This document shows positions 30,067-41,429 of a DNA stretch of 64,000 nucleotides, in pieces. Position 1 is the stretch's first letter; each line of letters starts with the position of its first letter. The notes below the pieces were generated by a model. It worked only from the letters and a program-made list of their open reading frames with translations. It did no database searches and was not told the origin of the DNA. The DNA lies in contig CAUYUJ010018571.1 in assembly GCA_963575745.1 (NCBI GenBank), positions 559,975-623,974 on the forward strand, given 5' to 3'. Position numbers and translations under genes: made by a program. Origin of the DNA: Prorocentrum cordatum. Lineage: Eukaryota > Sar > Dinophyceae > Prorocentrales > Prorocentraceae.

Positions 30067-30457
30067 GGCATGCAAGCAGCCTTGCCCTTGCGCACGCCCA
30101 GGGAAAGTTTGGCATATGATCGATTGGCCTTCTCCCGTGGCTTCGGCCTTACCGGCTGCGCGCGGTCGGCTGGCCGCTGTCTTCGCGAGTGCCCCCGCGA
30201 GTGCGCGCGCCCTTCGTCATCACTGGTGTTGCACAGCGCAGCGCATTTCAGGCCCGAGCGAGGTGCCTGCTCGAAGGCAATCGCGGAGAGGGCTCTCTCG
30301 AGCAGTGTTCTTTCCTGCGAGCTGCACCATTCCTTCTGCTCGGGCCAGCCCCGCTGGTAGCGCTCCCGGCGCCCAGTGACCGGCTGGCCCGGTTTTTGGG
30401 ATCTCGGCCAATCCCGTCGCCTCCGATGAGGCGAGGACACGGCGGAGCTCACCACCC
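30067..30457 (+). other. No gene recognised
   Basis: GC-rich DNA with overlapping open frames on both strands and no recognisable domain. Confidence 0.45.
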
Positions 30458-30606
30458 ACCAAACCACCCCAACCCAACCCGAAGGCTCAGATGTACCCTC
30501 GATTTCCAGTGGGGGGGGGTCGGGAAACATCGAAAAAACACGTGTGGAACCCTTACCCCCCCCAACCCGAAATTCGGGTCTTCGGGTTGGGTTGGGGTGG
30601 TCTGGT
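30458..30606 (+). mobile_element. Inverted-repeat element G (possible)
   Basis: ACCAAACCACCCCAACCCAA...CCGAAG and its complement (TTCGGGTTGGGTTGGGGTGG...) form 27-bp arms with one mismatch, 95 bp apart. Just inside the right arm is a second near-palindrome (ACCCGAAATTCGGGT). No clear flanking duplication, so it may be a miniature transposon or a chance hairpin of a dispersed repeat. Confidence 0.6.
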
Positions 30607-30809
30607 AGGTAGTCAGGAGCAGGCCCCGCTCTGGCGGGCATTGGCATTGCACGCGGAGCACGGGGCGCACGGCGGCGCCCGCTGCGGGCCCCTGCGCGCG
30701 GGTGCAAATCGCCTCTCGCCCTCCCCGCCCTGCTGCGGGAGGGCGCCCGCGGCCGCTCAGCTCTGGAGTCTCTGCTGCGCTCAATCTGGCAGCGGCCGTT
30801 GGTGTCGTA
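30607..30809 (+). other. Spacer
   Basis: GC-rich, no gene recognised. The TA at 30808-30809 borders the next element. Confidence 0.5.
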
Positions 30810-30974
30810 CACCTTAGGCGATGCTTAAGAAAACTTAAAATTTCGGCCAGAGTCTCGATTATTCTTAATGTTTCAATGTAATTCCTAAGATCTGAATGGA
30901 AATGTTGGGTTTTTATTCAAGTTCTGAGACTATGAATTTCTTAACCCATGATTTCTTAAGCATTTCGCAGGGTG
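30810..30974 (+). mobile_element. Miniature element C, copy 1 (TA target)
   Basis: A 165-bp AT-rich island in GC-rich DNA. The left end CACCTTAGGCGATGCTTAAG is mirrored by the right end (complement of CACCCTGCGAAATGCTTAAG); 18 of 23 positions match. A TA dinucleotide flanks each side (30808-30809 and 30975-30976), as in Tc1/mariner insertions. Copy 2 at 38280-38444 has exactly the same length and is highly similar throughout, including CCATGATTTCT and GCATTTCGCAGGGTG. Non-coding; it would need a transposase from elsewhere. Confidence 0.88.
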
Positions 30975-30976
30975 TA

Positions 30977-32444
30977 GCCCTTTTTTCTCCCCTCCCTGCT
31001 ACTCCAGCCCTTTTGCCAACGGCCGCAACTCTGTCAATCTTCGGCTTCGTGCCCTGCCCGCCAAAAACACGGCGACTCTTAGCCAGTCGTGCCCAGCTGT
31101 CGTAGTTGAGTGTGAGAGTAATACGAGCAGGTCCCGTCCCCCTGTCTCCCCGCTTCTTTCCTCCTCTCGTGCCGTTGCTGCTCCTCCTCCCCCTCTGCAC
31201 GCGTGCTGCGTATCCGTTTCTGCGATTAGGTTGCAGTAATCAGTGTTGTTAGTATGATGTTTATGTTTCGTGGCCAATTCGGCCCTCGGGGAATACTGCC
31301 ACGATTGATTGCCGTCGGCTGAGGGCGGATGCATCGCAGTTTGTTGTGCGTTTCTTTTCGCATCTTTCCTTTCGTCTTCCTCCTCCTCCTCCTCCTCCTC
31401 CTCCTTCAAGGGAGGAAAAACCACCCGGACCAGACAATTGGCATTTACTAAACGGCAGTGGGCGTTTATTAAGCAGCCCCGCCTTGTTTGATTCCGTCAG
31501 TGGGGGCGTTTAGTAAACGTCTTCGCGTGTCGGGGTGGTTATGGGGGTGGATTGTTTGCCCCCTCCTCCTCCTCCTCCTCCTTCCGCACCTGCGGGCCGT
31601 AATTCGTGGCATGTTCGTTGCGTGTTGCCGCTTTTGCGGGCCGCCTCTTCATTTTTGGGCGTGCCGGCCGAGCCTCGATTGAGACCCGTCCCCAGCGAAG
31701 CTTGCGTTTGCTTGTTCAGCTTGTCTATTTCCGCAGCCAGAATTTCGACCACTCTTGCGGGACAACTCTGCGGGGGGCTTGCTTGCTACGGGGTCGCGTC
31801 TGGCGAAACCAAGCACGTGAATCATTGTTGTCCGTCCCAATTCTCTCCCTCCAAAACAAAGAATTCAATGCAGAGAATTCGAAAGTACCTGAGGACAGTC
31901 CTGCGTCAGGGCACGGTGGCGGATTCCATTTCGAACGTTCCAAGGCGGCGGCGACGACGAAGACGGCGTCGGCGGCGGCGGCGACGACAATGACGAAAAG
32001 CTGGTAGCGCCGCGGTCGTGGGCTGGTTATCCCCAGGGCCACCAGGCCCAGGGACGGTCTCACGGCCCCCCCCCCGAGGGTCCACCTCGGCCCGGCCGAT
32101 CGATCCGACGCGCTATCGGCTTTGAGGAGGATGAGGAAAACCACGACGACGTCGACAACGAGGACGACGATGTCGAGGCCAACCGCCACGGCGTTTAGAA
32201 CAAATGTAAAACAGTTAAAAAAAGAAACACGAACAACAAAAAAACGTCGACGAACACGACGACGACGACGGCGATGGCGACGACGACGACGGCGACGCTC
32301 TCGGCGGGCCGGCCCCTCGCCGGAGGCCGTCGGCAGGGCGCTGGCGCGCTGCTGCGCGCCCCCTCCCCGGGGGAGGCGGCATCCGGAGGGGCTCCCCGCG
32401 CCTGCGCCGCCGCTCCCCGCCCGGAGGTCCCACATGGAGGGACC
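30977..32444 (+). other. No gene recognised; several short tracts
   Basis: (TCC)n runs at 31375-31405 and 31560-31583, GGCGGCGAC-rich DNA at 31940-31990, and CGACGA-rich DNA at 32130-32300 with an A-rich stretch at 32205-32245. Open frames across these are repeat-driven. Confidence 0.55.
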
Positions 32445-32695
32445 AGACACACAGACACAGTCCATCGTCGGCTCCCAGGAAACGTGGGAACATACGAGCA
32501 GTGGGGGGGAGGCAAAAACCCAGAACATACGGAAAAACATGGACACAATGAATCGTCGGCTCCCAGGAAATATGGGAAAATATGGGAAGTGGGGGAGAAG
32601 ACGAAGACCCAGAACATGCAGGAAAAATATAGGGGAATCCTGTTATGTGTGTCTATGTATTTGTGTGTCCCAGGGCCCATTTCACGTCCTCCCCC
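32445..32695 (+). repeat. 88-bp tandem repeat, dispersed family
   Basis: ATCGTCGGCTCCCAGGAAA recurs at 32464 and 32552, each followed by GTGGGGG and ACCCAGAACAT. A third copy lies at 56605-56757. Both loci end in TGTGTCTAT-TTGTGTGTCCCAGGGCCC, so the repeat and its right flank were copied together. Confidence 0.85.
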
Positions 32696-32744
32696 CTCCC
32701 GTGCCCCTGATCGCTGGGTACTGGACTTATCTGGCTGCGACCGA

Positions 32745-32935
32745 CAAGATCGGCAGCTACCGATGTTGTTTAAAATTGCGGGATCGGTCGCGACCAAGCG
32801 ACCAATGTGCTTCAACATCGGTCGCGACCGACCCGTCGCGACTTCTCGCGGCCGATTTTGGAATCGGTCGCGATCAGCCGCGATCGATTTGGGAGTGCCC
32901 TGTCGCTACCGATCGCGACAGGGAATGCCCGATAT
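32745..32935 (+). repeat. GGTCGCGACC palindrome cluster
   Basis: ATCGGTCGCGACC recurs several times. Larger inverted pairs are ACCGATGTTG / CAACATCGGT and CCTGTCGC / GCGACAGG. Confidence 0.75.
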
Positions 32936-33312
32936 CCAATGAACTGGGCCCATGGGTTTCTTCGATCCTTTGGCCCCAGGAGGCACGAGCATCCCCCCTC
33001 TTGGGCCCCCATCGGCTCTCGAGAGAGCAGCGAGGGCTGGAGTGCCCCCGTCCCTCCCACCTCGGGTGCACTGCTGAGGGGGGGGGGACAGGCTCAAAAG
33101 GGGGGACGCATCAACCCGCAAGCGCCCATTCGTCGCCGAGGTGGGCCCGATAGCCTGCTCCCCGCCCAGGACCGTGCGGATTGCGCTACCGGGGACCCAT
33201 CGCCGATTGATCGGCGACGCATCGCAGATTCCAAGTCGATGTCGATGATTTCCATGTAAGCCGGTCCCGCCCACGTCGGTCCCTCTTCCCCGTGGGGTTC
33301 GCCCTCTTTCCG
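32936..33312 (+). repeat. Dispersed repeat related to 56.9 kb and 13.5 kb
   Basis: From a long G run at 33077 through CGTCGCCGAGGTGGGCCCGA and TAGCC to ATCGCCGATT and TCGATG at about 33245, the order matches 56955-57135 with many substitutions. A piece of it also matches 13495-13612. ATCGCCGATTGATCGGCGA forms a hairpin near 33190. Confidence 0.7.
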
Positions 33313-33512
33313 GGGGAGCGTAAGACCCGGGTTTGCCAGGACTCGGGTTCGCCATCGTTTTTTGACGACCGCGCCTCGGATTTTGACGAGGAGGAGTTTC
33401 GTGGGATGTCTGCAGCGGGAGGCCTCGTCAAAATGCAGGCTCGGCCTCGTCATTTTTTTGACGACCTCGTCGGGGATTTCCGAGTCCCCTGTACCCAGGT
33501 CTTACGTCCCCC
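33313..33512 (+). mobile_element. Miniature inverted-repeat element D (possible)
   Basis: The left end GGGGGAGCGTAAGACCCGGG pairs with the right end (complement of GGGGGACGTAAGACCTGGG) with one indel and one mismatch. Similarity extends inward to CAGGACTCGG / CAGGGGACTCGG. Internal arms ATTTTGACGAGG / CCTCGTCAAAAT are perfect. About 200 bp, non-coding. No convincing target duplication. Confidence 0.65.
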
Positions 33513-33684
33513 TGATCTTTGGGCCGGCTCGCCCCCTGGGCCCGCTCCTACCGCCGAACGGGCAACAGGACGGGCTCGCCCGCGTCAGGGGGGCTGGGAG
33601 CTGGACCCGCTCGGCCGCCGAACGGGCTCGACCACTGGTCCGCCCGGCGATCGGATGGTCTCAGACGCCAAGTTGGCTTAGAAG
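33513..33684 (+). other. Spacer
   Basis: GC-rich, no feature recognised. Confidence 0.4.
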
Positions 33685-33795
33685 GAAGCTCGGGCCGGAC
33701 GAACGGGGGGGATCGGGAAAGGGGGGGTTGCGAAATCTGCTGCATGCAGCTGGTTTCGGCCCCACCGAGGGGCCCATTCCTCGATACATGGCCTA
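33685..33795 (+). mobile_element. Element E, partial copy (left half)
   Basis: CTCGGGCCGGACGAACGGGG through TCGGGAAAGGGGGGGTTGCG, GCATGCAGCTGGTTTCGGCC and GAGGGGCCCATTCCTCGATA matches 58109-58205 closely. The right inverted end seen at 58290-58307 is missing here. Confidence 0.8.
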
Positions 33796-35620
33796 GGTAT
33801 CCAGCGGTCCTTAGAGGTTCGAGGTTCTGTCAGGGTGTCCTGCGCCGTTGTCGCCGCCCTCGCTGAGGCTTCCTCGCTGGAAAAAGAATTCGCCGGAAGT
33901 CCCAGACGTCTGGCGGATTGATGTTGAACCTCGCTCAAGATGTGTTATCTATTTCGGCCTGCCGTGGCCGCTGTCGGAGGGACCATCCAGGATGGACCCA
34001 TGGAGGTGAGCGGGGAGAGGTTTCGGACGGAATTTGATTGGCGGCCTTGAAGGTTCACGAATCTAGGATCAGGATCAAGGCGTCGCGAGGGGCTTTCTCT
34101 GCGATCGCTGCCCCCAGCGCGGAAGGGTCCTTGCGCGCAGATCGCGCATGAAGTTTTCTAGGATCGATGCTCGTTTTCGTCTTCAGCTTGTGGGGACCCC
34201 AGGGAGGCTTCTCGTCGCCACGAAGTTCTGGCCAAACACACCTCAAGGGAGGTCCAGGCTGACTGTTGACGGGCTGCGACCTGCCAGAGAGCCCTCACTT
34301 CTCCGGCTCCCCTCCCCGGCCCTCCCCTCCGCATCCCCTCCCGTCCGGGCCGCTTCCGCCCCCGTCCGTGCCCCTTCCCCTCCGCCCCCTGCCCCCGCCC
34401 CCCGTCCCCCCTCTCCTCGCCCCTTCGGTGCGCGCCGCCGCCGCCGGGCACGCCCCCCGCGGGGGCCGGCGGACACGTTCAAGCCGACCGTCTCTTGCTT
34501 CGAGGCCCCGCGGGGGCGGCCTCCTCGGGCCGGGGCCGGGGCCGCCCGCAGGGAGGGAGAGGCCCCGCGGCGGGGGGTGGGTCTTCGGAGGGCCCTCAGA
34601 GGCTCGGAGGCCGTCGGAGGTTCCCAGCGGCCGTCGGAGGTTCTCCGGGGCCCTCGGGGGATTGCCCGAGGTCCTCGGGGGGGGATTCTCGGGCTCTCGG
34701 AGGATTCGTGGAGGCTGTCGGCCAAGTGCGCCTCGTCGCGAGCCTTCCAGGGGTGTTAGGGTCGTTCAGGGGGGGGGCTGCCCAGGGCCGGCTAAGCTCT
34801 TCCTTCACACCCCAATGGCGGCATGTGGGCTCTGGGGGCGTCCAACCACCTTGGAACGGACCGTTCGTTACAGGTTGGTCGTTCAACAGCCCTCAACGGT
34901 GCAAGACTTCATCTGATGCTATCTTTCGCCGGCCGGCTCCTATTGAGGATGGCCAAGCGGCGCAAAGTCAGCCCTACTCAGAATTGTCGTTTCCCTCCTG
35001 TCTCTGCCATCCTCTTCCGCCCTCCCTCACACCTACTCCGCGAGTTGGAAGGATCAGGGACCGCGACGAGTGTCGAGTCTAGCCGAGCCTCTCACATCTA
35101 GGGGATTCTGTGGGAACCCGCATCGACCTCCACGAGGACGACTGTACTCGACATCATGTCCCCCCTTCCCAAAATCATTCTCTTCTTGTTTCCCTCCTGG
35201 TTGCCCAAGGGAGCAAGTGAGGAGTGTTGCGTGCGAAAGGTGCCAGATCTTCGCGAACTTCCGGCTGACGACAAGAGGCGCGGGAGGGAGAATCATTCGC
35301 AAACCGTGTTCGTGACGTGGTTGCTTGGGTTGATGTGTCGCCATGCATGTTCTGGATCAATCAGGCACTTCTTTCACACAGAAGCAGTCTTTGCGAGTGG
35401 AGGCATGTTGTATACGTGATGTGTTTAGCGTGTGCCATATGTTGCAAGTCTTGTCGTGCCCGCGATTTGCTGCGAGGATGGGAAGCAACCTGCCCCCAAC
35501 GATGGCCCACGTAAATATGTGATCAGTTTCGAACAACAGCAGTTGAAGCGACGAATGTCTAGAGCCATTCGGCCCATGCCGCCACCGTTCATGGGTCGCC
35601 GACAAGAGGCCTCTTAGATG
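33796..35620 (+). other. No gene recognised
   Basis: 34300-34800 is C-rich then G-rich with overlapping frames on both strands (R/P-rich peptides). 34800-35600 is less GC-rich and holds short frames such as 35156-35419 (CX-rich, no family match). A spliced host exon cannot be excluded, but nothing identifies one. Confidence 0.45.
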
Positions 35621-35850
35621 CCTGTTATAGGCTCTTTGGAGGCTTCTGGGAGGTTTCTTGGGCTCATATTCGGGACCTCTTGGGAGACTCCTTGGGGCCT
35701 CTCGGGGCCTCCTGGCGGTCTCGGAGGCAGATTGGTGGTGGAGATCTCCGAATGTCAGTTCGAGCTTCCCGTCTCGGACCCGCCTCTCTTTGGGGCTTGT
35801 TGGCCGTCTGGTGGCGGTCTTTGAGGGCAGTTGGGTCGCCTTGAACGTTC
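35621..35850 (+). repeat. TTGG repeat island 11
   Basis: GGCTTCTGGGAGG, GACCTCTTGGGAG and GGCCTCTCGGGGCC units. Confidence 0.65.
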
Positions 35851-35864
35851 TTAAGACCGGATCG

Positions 35865-36465
35865 GAGGTTGGGGGGTGAGTTCCAAGTGAAACGGAGACC
35901 CCCCAACGGGAAATGGGTTTCGTCTTCGTGTCGTGCGTGCGGGCGAGGCGAAGTTGCGTGGGCGGGCGAAAGGAATGAATTTGCCGTGGCTAGGGCGGAA
36001 CTGAGCTTAATGACTATACGCCCTCCCGTCGGCCGGCGGTGGCTCGGGGGTGTTACGCTGGTGCCCCGTGGTGTCCCGTGGTTTCCCGTGGCGTGGTGTC
36101 CTGTTGTGTCCCGTAGTGTCCCGTGGTGTCCCGTGGCGTCCCGTGGCGCGGTGTCCCGTGGTGTCCCATGGTGTCTCGTGAGGTTGATAGTGAGATTGAT
36201 TGTGAGATCGATACACAAAGTAATAGTGAGATCGATAGTGAGGGTGATTGTGAGATCGATAACTGGTGAGATCGATAGTGAGGGAGATTGATCGTGAGAT
36301 TGATAGGTAAATAGAGAGTGAGATCAATCGATTGATGGCCAATTAGGTGCTTCGTGGTGCCCAATTGGTGTCCACCAAATCCGATCCGACCCCAATCGCA
36401 CACCGAAAGCTGAACCCCCCCGACAACTTCCTTATCACCCGAGGGGTGGTCGTATAGGTAGGCGA
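35865..36465 (+). repeat. Second copy of the 25-28 kb composite repeat
   Basis: The lead-in (GTGAGTTCC, AACGGAGACCCCCCAACGGG, TCGTGTCGTGCGTGCGGGCG) matches 25180-25290. It is followed by GTGTCCCGTG units (36060-36180), GTGAGATCGATA units (36190-36330), then CTTATCACCCGAGGGGTGGT and CGTATAGG, matching 28332-28362. The order is the same as at 25.2-28.4 kb, but compact. Confidence 0.85.
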
Positions 36466-37189
36466 GTATACCAGAAGCCTACAAACCTTGTCTTCTTTTC
36501 CAATGGCGTTGGCCTTTCGGCCTGGCCCCCAGGGCCTCCAAACGGCCCAAGAGCGCCAGCACGGTCTTCTGAAATGACCGTAGAACATGTTGGAGGTTCA
36601 AGCTTTATCCACGCCGCAGGGACCCCTGGACAAACCACCCGACGCACCCCAAGAGCACCCGGGAGCGCCCAACAGCGCCTAGAACATGGGGCTTGGTTGG
36701 GCCTTTCGGAAAAGGCACTTGCAAACTCAACGCAGAGAACCTGAAGGGATGTGGTGACAGTCCACGAGGCACGTAGAAGTAGAAGACCGCCAAATCGATC
36801 GGCATCCTGGCAGCCTGGTTGAGCTCGCCTGCAACCAAGTGAACCATGCAGCGCGTTGCGCGCGTAGTCGCTCTGATCGCGTTGCTTGACGTAGAAGCCG
36901 ATACAGGCGTGATGCACACGTCGGTGCTCAGGTTTTCCAAGCGGTTTCTTTACATTGTTGCGCTTGCACCGCAGGTCGTTATTCTAGTTGACTGTCGCAG
37001 TTTGCTCGCGTAGTGGTTGCGTTTGCCGTCGCAGGGGTGGCCTCTTCGTGTGTTTGCGCAAGGGGCCAGCCATGCCGCGTAACTCTGAGAGGGGCCCACG
37101 GTCATTCATTGTCCCTCGGTGCGTGGCTGAACTGGGGTACTGCGGTGCGGACTTTTCGAAAGAGTAATTATGTTTGCTTCCCCTGTGGC
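36466..37189 (+). other. No gene recognised
   Basis: A minus-strand frame at 36605-36940 (111 codons) encodes a peptide of natural-looking composition without a family match. It overlaps a longer minus frame in another phase, so neither is supported. Confidence 0.4.
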
Positions 37190-40100
37190 CATTGTTTTTT
37201 CAATCAAAATTGTTGTGCCGGGGCTTGCTCCTTGCTTTTGTCAGGGGAAAGTGCGGGGTCACCAAAGTGTGCCCCTGGACCCTAGTTTTATTACAGCAGC
37301 AGCAGTAACAACAACAGCAGTAAGTTTAAGAATGTTCGCTCTTACTTGCTCGCGTGCCACTCAACACGTATGTCCCAAACCCTCGATACCCGCCCTCTTC
37401 GTCTCCGACCGTACCCCCATGGGGGTATATCTTCTTTACCTGCCACGTACATGTAGCGCAGACCCTAAAACAGGGGAAGAGAGGACGGATGGGGGAGAGA
37501 GAAGGATGGAGCCCGAGAGAGATTAGCAGGACGCGAGGACCAGGATAAGAAAGCACGTGGCATAACCGGACGAGCAGATCGGGCGGGTAGACCCTACAGT
37601 AACGGGAGGGTACAGAAGGCGGGCCAGGGCGGCTAGGTTGAGCAAGCGGGTTGTTGAAGCGTGAGTTCTGCATGAGTCGTGAGGCAGTTTCCAGCGATAG
37701 TGCAATTCCCAGAGTAACCGTAATACAAGCTAGAGCGAGAGCCCAATTCTTGAACGTCGGGGGCGCGGCCTCTGAATCCATTGCGAGGAAGTCCTACGCG
37801 AGAGCGCGATGTGGGAATCCATTGTGAGCAAGTCTCAGGCCGGAGCCACTGTTGTTGTAAACCGGGGGCCAACAGCACAGTTTGGTGACACCTCATCTTC
37901 CATAGTAGAAGAGCGCAAGCTCCCGGACGAGCACATCCATTGAACAATATAATTGTTACTGGATGGGGGGATGAACACTAGTATTTCTTTAGGAATGAGA
38001 ATTCGAAAACAACACCGCCAACATCAACGCCACTCGTTCTAATACTGTTCGACTTTGCCCGCTTGCGTGCCACTCAACACGCATATCCCACACCCTCGGT
38101 ACCCGCCCTCTTCGTCTTCGATCGTACTCCGCTCTGGGGGTAGGTCTTCCTTGCCTCTCGCGCGTCATTGGTGCAGCCCCTGAAGCAGGGACGGGCGGAC
38201 GGATGGACGGGGAGGGGGGGGGCAGGATGGAGCACGGGATTCGCAGGAGGGGTGCTGGGAGCAGGAAGCACGTGGCATACACTCGAGGCGATGTTTAAGA
38301 AAACCCAAGTTTTCGGCCAGAGCCTCGATTATTCTTAATGTTTCAATGTAAATCCCAAGATTTGAATATACATTCTGGGTTTTTATTAAAATTCTGAGAC
38401 TATGAATTTCTTAACCCATGATTTCTAAAGCATTTCGCAGGGTGTAAGCAGACAGGCACATCGGGTGGGTTTGACCCTAAGGGGCGAGTCGGGAAGGTGG
38501 GCCCAAGTGGCCAGGTCGAACAGGCGGTACTGGAGCATGAATACTGCACGAATCGCGAGGAAGCCTCGAGCGATGGCGTGGTTTCCAGATGCATCGTAGG
38601 AAAGGCAACAGCGAGAGCGTGATTCCTAAGCGTCGAGGGCGCGGCGTCTGAATCCATTGTGAGGTAGTGCAACGCGAGAGCGCGATTCTTGCATAATTTC
38701 TGACGTCCCGCGCGAGAGCGCGATTTTCAAATACATTGTGAGGACGTTTCAGGCGGGAGCCATTGTTGTTGTTGTAGTTCGGGGCCCACCAACCTCCCCG
38801 CTTCCTGCTGTAAACAACAGGGTACGAGCCCCGGGAGGAGCACTTTTATTGAAAAACACAAATGTTTACCGGACAGGGGGGATCAACAATGCTTGCTCTT
38901 TAAGAATGAGAGCTCAATCGTTAGAATATTGTTCGCTCCTATCTGCTCGCGTGCCACTCAACACGTACATCCCGAATCTTCGGTACCCGTCCCCTTGGTC
39001 TTCGATTCGGCCCCCTTAGGGGTATATCTTTAGTACCTGCAACTTGTATTTCGTGCAGCCCCTAAGGCAGGGGAAGAGAGGGCAAGTGGAAGGAAGGGAC
39101 AAGGGCCAGGCAGGTTGTTGAAGCGTGCGTTTTGCATGAACCGCCAGGACATCTCGAGCTAGAGCGCGATTTTCAAATCCATCGTGAAGACGTCCACAGC
39201 AAGAACGTAATTCCGGTGTGACGAGCGTGGCGTCTGAATTCATTGCGAGGTAGTCCCACGCGAGAGCGCGATTCTTTTACACATCGGGAGGAAGTCCCGC
39301 GAGAGCGCAACTAGGCAATACAGTTTGAGGCAACCAGGGCCAAACACATTTTTGTGCCCCCAGGAGAAGCACTGCAACTGAAACATACAATGGTGAATGA
39401 TCTTTTCGCAACGAGAATTCAACAACAACAGCAACAATCGTTGTAATATTGTTCGCTCTGGTCTGCTCGCGTGCCATTCAACACGTACTTCGAACAACCT
39501 CGATATTTGTTTTCTTCGTCTTCGATCATACCCCGTCGGGGACATATTTTTCTTGCAACATGTACTTCGTGCAGCCCTTCCGGCAGGGGAAGACAGGACG
39601 GATGGAAGGAAGGGACAAGGGGGAGGGAGGAGGATGGAGCACGAGAGAGAGAGAGAGAGTAGCAGGAAGGGGGCCAGGAGCAAAACACACGTGGCATAAA
39701 CAGATGTGCAGATCGGGCGGGTAGAGCCTAACAGGCGGGTCGGGATGGCGGGCCCAGGCGGCCAGGTCGACCAGGCGGGTTGTTGAAGCGTGTGTCCTGC
39801 ATGCATCGCGAGGAAGTTTCGAGCGACAGTACGATTCCCGAATACATCGTGAGGAGAACCACAGCGAGAACGCGATTCCTGATTGTCGAGGGCGCGGCAT
39901 TTGAATACATTGCGAAGAAATCCGACGCGAGAGCGCGACTTCAGCATACACTGTGGGGACGTCCCGCGCCATAGCGCGATTGTAGAATCAACGGTGAGGA
40001 AGTATCCGGCGGGAGCCGCTGTTACTGTAAACCCGCGCCCAACAACACAGTTTGGTGACACGTCGTTTCCCTTGTAAAGTTCAGGGCGCGATCCACGGAG

Positions 40101-41290
40101 GAGGCACTTTAGTTGACACATACAGTAATTGTAGGGGGATCAACCACACGTATCCGGATATTCCAACAAAAACAACAACACCAACAACAACAACAACAGC
40201 ACCATCACCAACACAAGCAACAACAGCAACAGCGACAACACCACCAACAACATTTAGTTTAACAACAACCATATCAACACAGTTCGTTTTAATGCGTTCG
40301 CGTGCCATTCAACACGTAGATCCCAAACCCTCGATGTCCCACCCTCATCGTCTTCGGTCGTATCCCCGTGGTGGTATTATTTTATTAAACGTGTATTTCG
40401 TGAAGCACCCCAGGGCAGGGGGAGAGAGGACGTATGGAAGGGAAGGGCAAGGGGGAGAGAGGAGGATTGACCACATAGAGAGGGAGCAGTAGGAGGGCGG
40501 ATAGGAGCAAAACACATGTGACACAACCATACGGGCAGATCGGGCGGATAAACCCTGACAGGCGGGCCCAGGCGGCCACGTCGAGCAGGCGGGTTGCTGA
40601 AGCGTGCGTCCTGCATGAACCGTGACGAAGAAGCATTGAGCGACAACGCGATTCCAACATACATTTCATGGGGGATTCCATCCAGTGCGGGAGCGTGACT
40701 CCTGAGTGTTTTGGACGCGGTGCCTGAATCAATTGCGAGGAAGTCCCAAGCGGCAGCGCGATTCGTGAGCGTCGAAAACGCGACGCTTGAATATACTGCG
40801 GCGAAGTATCGGGCGACGCAGGCCCTAGCGACAGAGCGATTCTTCAACAATTCGCAAGGAAGTATCATGCGGGAGCCGCTGTTGTTGTAAACTGGGGGCC
40901 GGGGTACAGTTTGAGCAGGCAGAATTCTAAAAATAAACAAGAAGTGTGCGAGCCCGGGGGGGGGCACCTCAATTTAAAAATAACGCATGTTACGCGAATG
41001 CGTGTGTGTTGTGTTTTTTTTGGTTGTCCAACAGTCTCAGCCGAGAGCGCGATTCGTGCAGTAAATTATGGGGAAGTCCCAGGCGTGAGCGATTGAATGG
41101 CGAGGGCGTGGCGCTTGAACAAACTGCTAGGAAATCACTGGCGAGAGCGCGATTCTTGGACAAATTGCAAAGAGGTCCTTGGCGACATCGCGATTCCCCA
41201 GTACACTGCGAGGAAGTATGCGGCGGAAGCTGTTGTTGTTGTTGTACACCGTGGGCCAGGGCACAGTTTGAGGAATACGATTTTCTTTGC
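37190..41290 (+). repeat. Satellite array, forward arm
   Basis: A repeat unit recurs at least five times. Landmarks are GCTCGCGTGCCACTCAACAC (37350, 38060, 38945, 39468, 40298), CCCTCGATACCCGCCCTCTT with CGTCTTCGATCGTACCCC, GCAGCCCCT-GGCAGGGGAAG, GAGGACGGATGG, GTTGTTGAAGCGTG, and runs of GCGAGAGCGCGATTC spaced about 38-41 bp. Unit length varies from about 520 to 890 bp. The open frames that recur here (C/L/S-rich) are the repeat translated. CAACAA-rich microsatellites occur at 37293-37322 and 40165-40270. Confidence 0.9.
38280..38444 (+). mobile_element. Miniature element C, copy 2 (TA target)
   Basis: 165 bp, the same length as copy 1 at 30810. It begins CACTCGAGGCGATGTTTAAG and ends GCATTTCGCAGGGTG, flanked by TA at 38278-38279 and 38445-38446. 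It sits inside the forward satellite arm and splits a unit, so it inserted after the array formed. Differences from copy 1 are scattered substitutions without net length change. Confidence 0.9.
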
Positions 41291-41429
41291 AAGGAACATG
41301 CGTAATATTTTCACTGCCAAAAAACAGTCAGAGGAAAAATATTTTCCGAGAACGGACACTTCAATTGAGAAACACATTTGTTACCGGGAGGGGAAGATTC
41401 ACAATCATTATTCTTTTGTGAGGGTTCAA
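41291..41429 (+). other. Junction between the two satellite arms
   Basis: AT-rich sequence (AAAACAGTCAGAGGAAAAAT, TTCAATTGAGAAACACATTT) where the orientation of the satellite landmarks reverses. Confidence 0.6.

Noticed and set aside
28571-30379. 602-codon open frame
   Set aside because: It crosses a long CCT tract and mixed-phase LINE remnants, and its composition is the repeat translated. The real coding trace lies in other frames.
36605-36940. 111-codon minus-strand gene
   Set aside because: No family match, and it overlaps a longer frame in another phase on the same strand.
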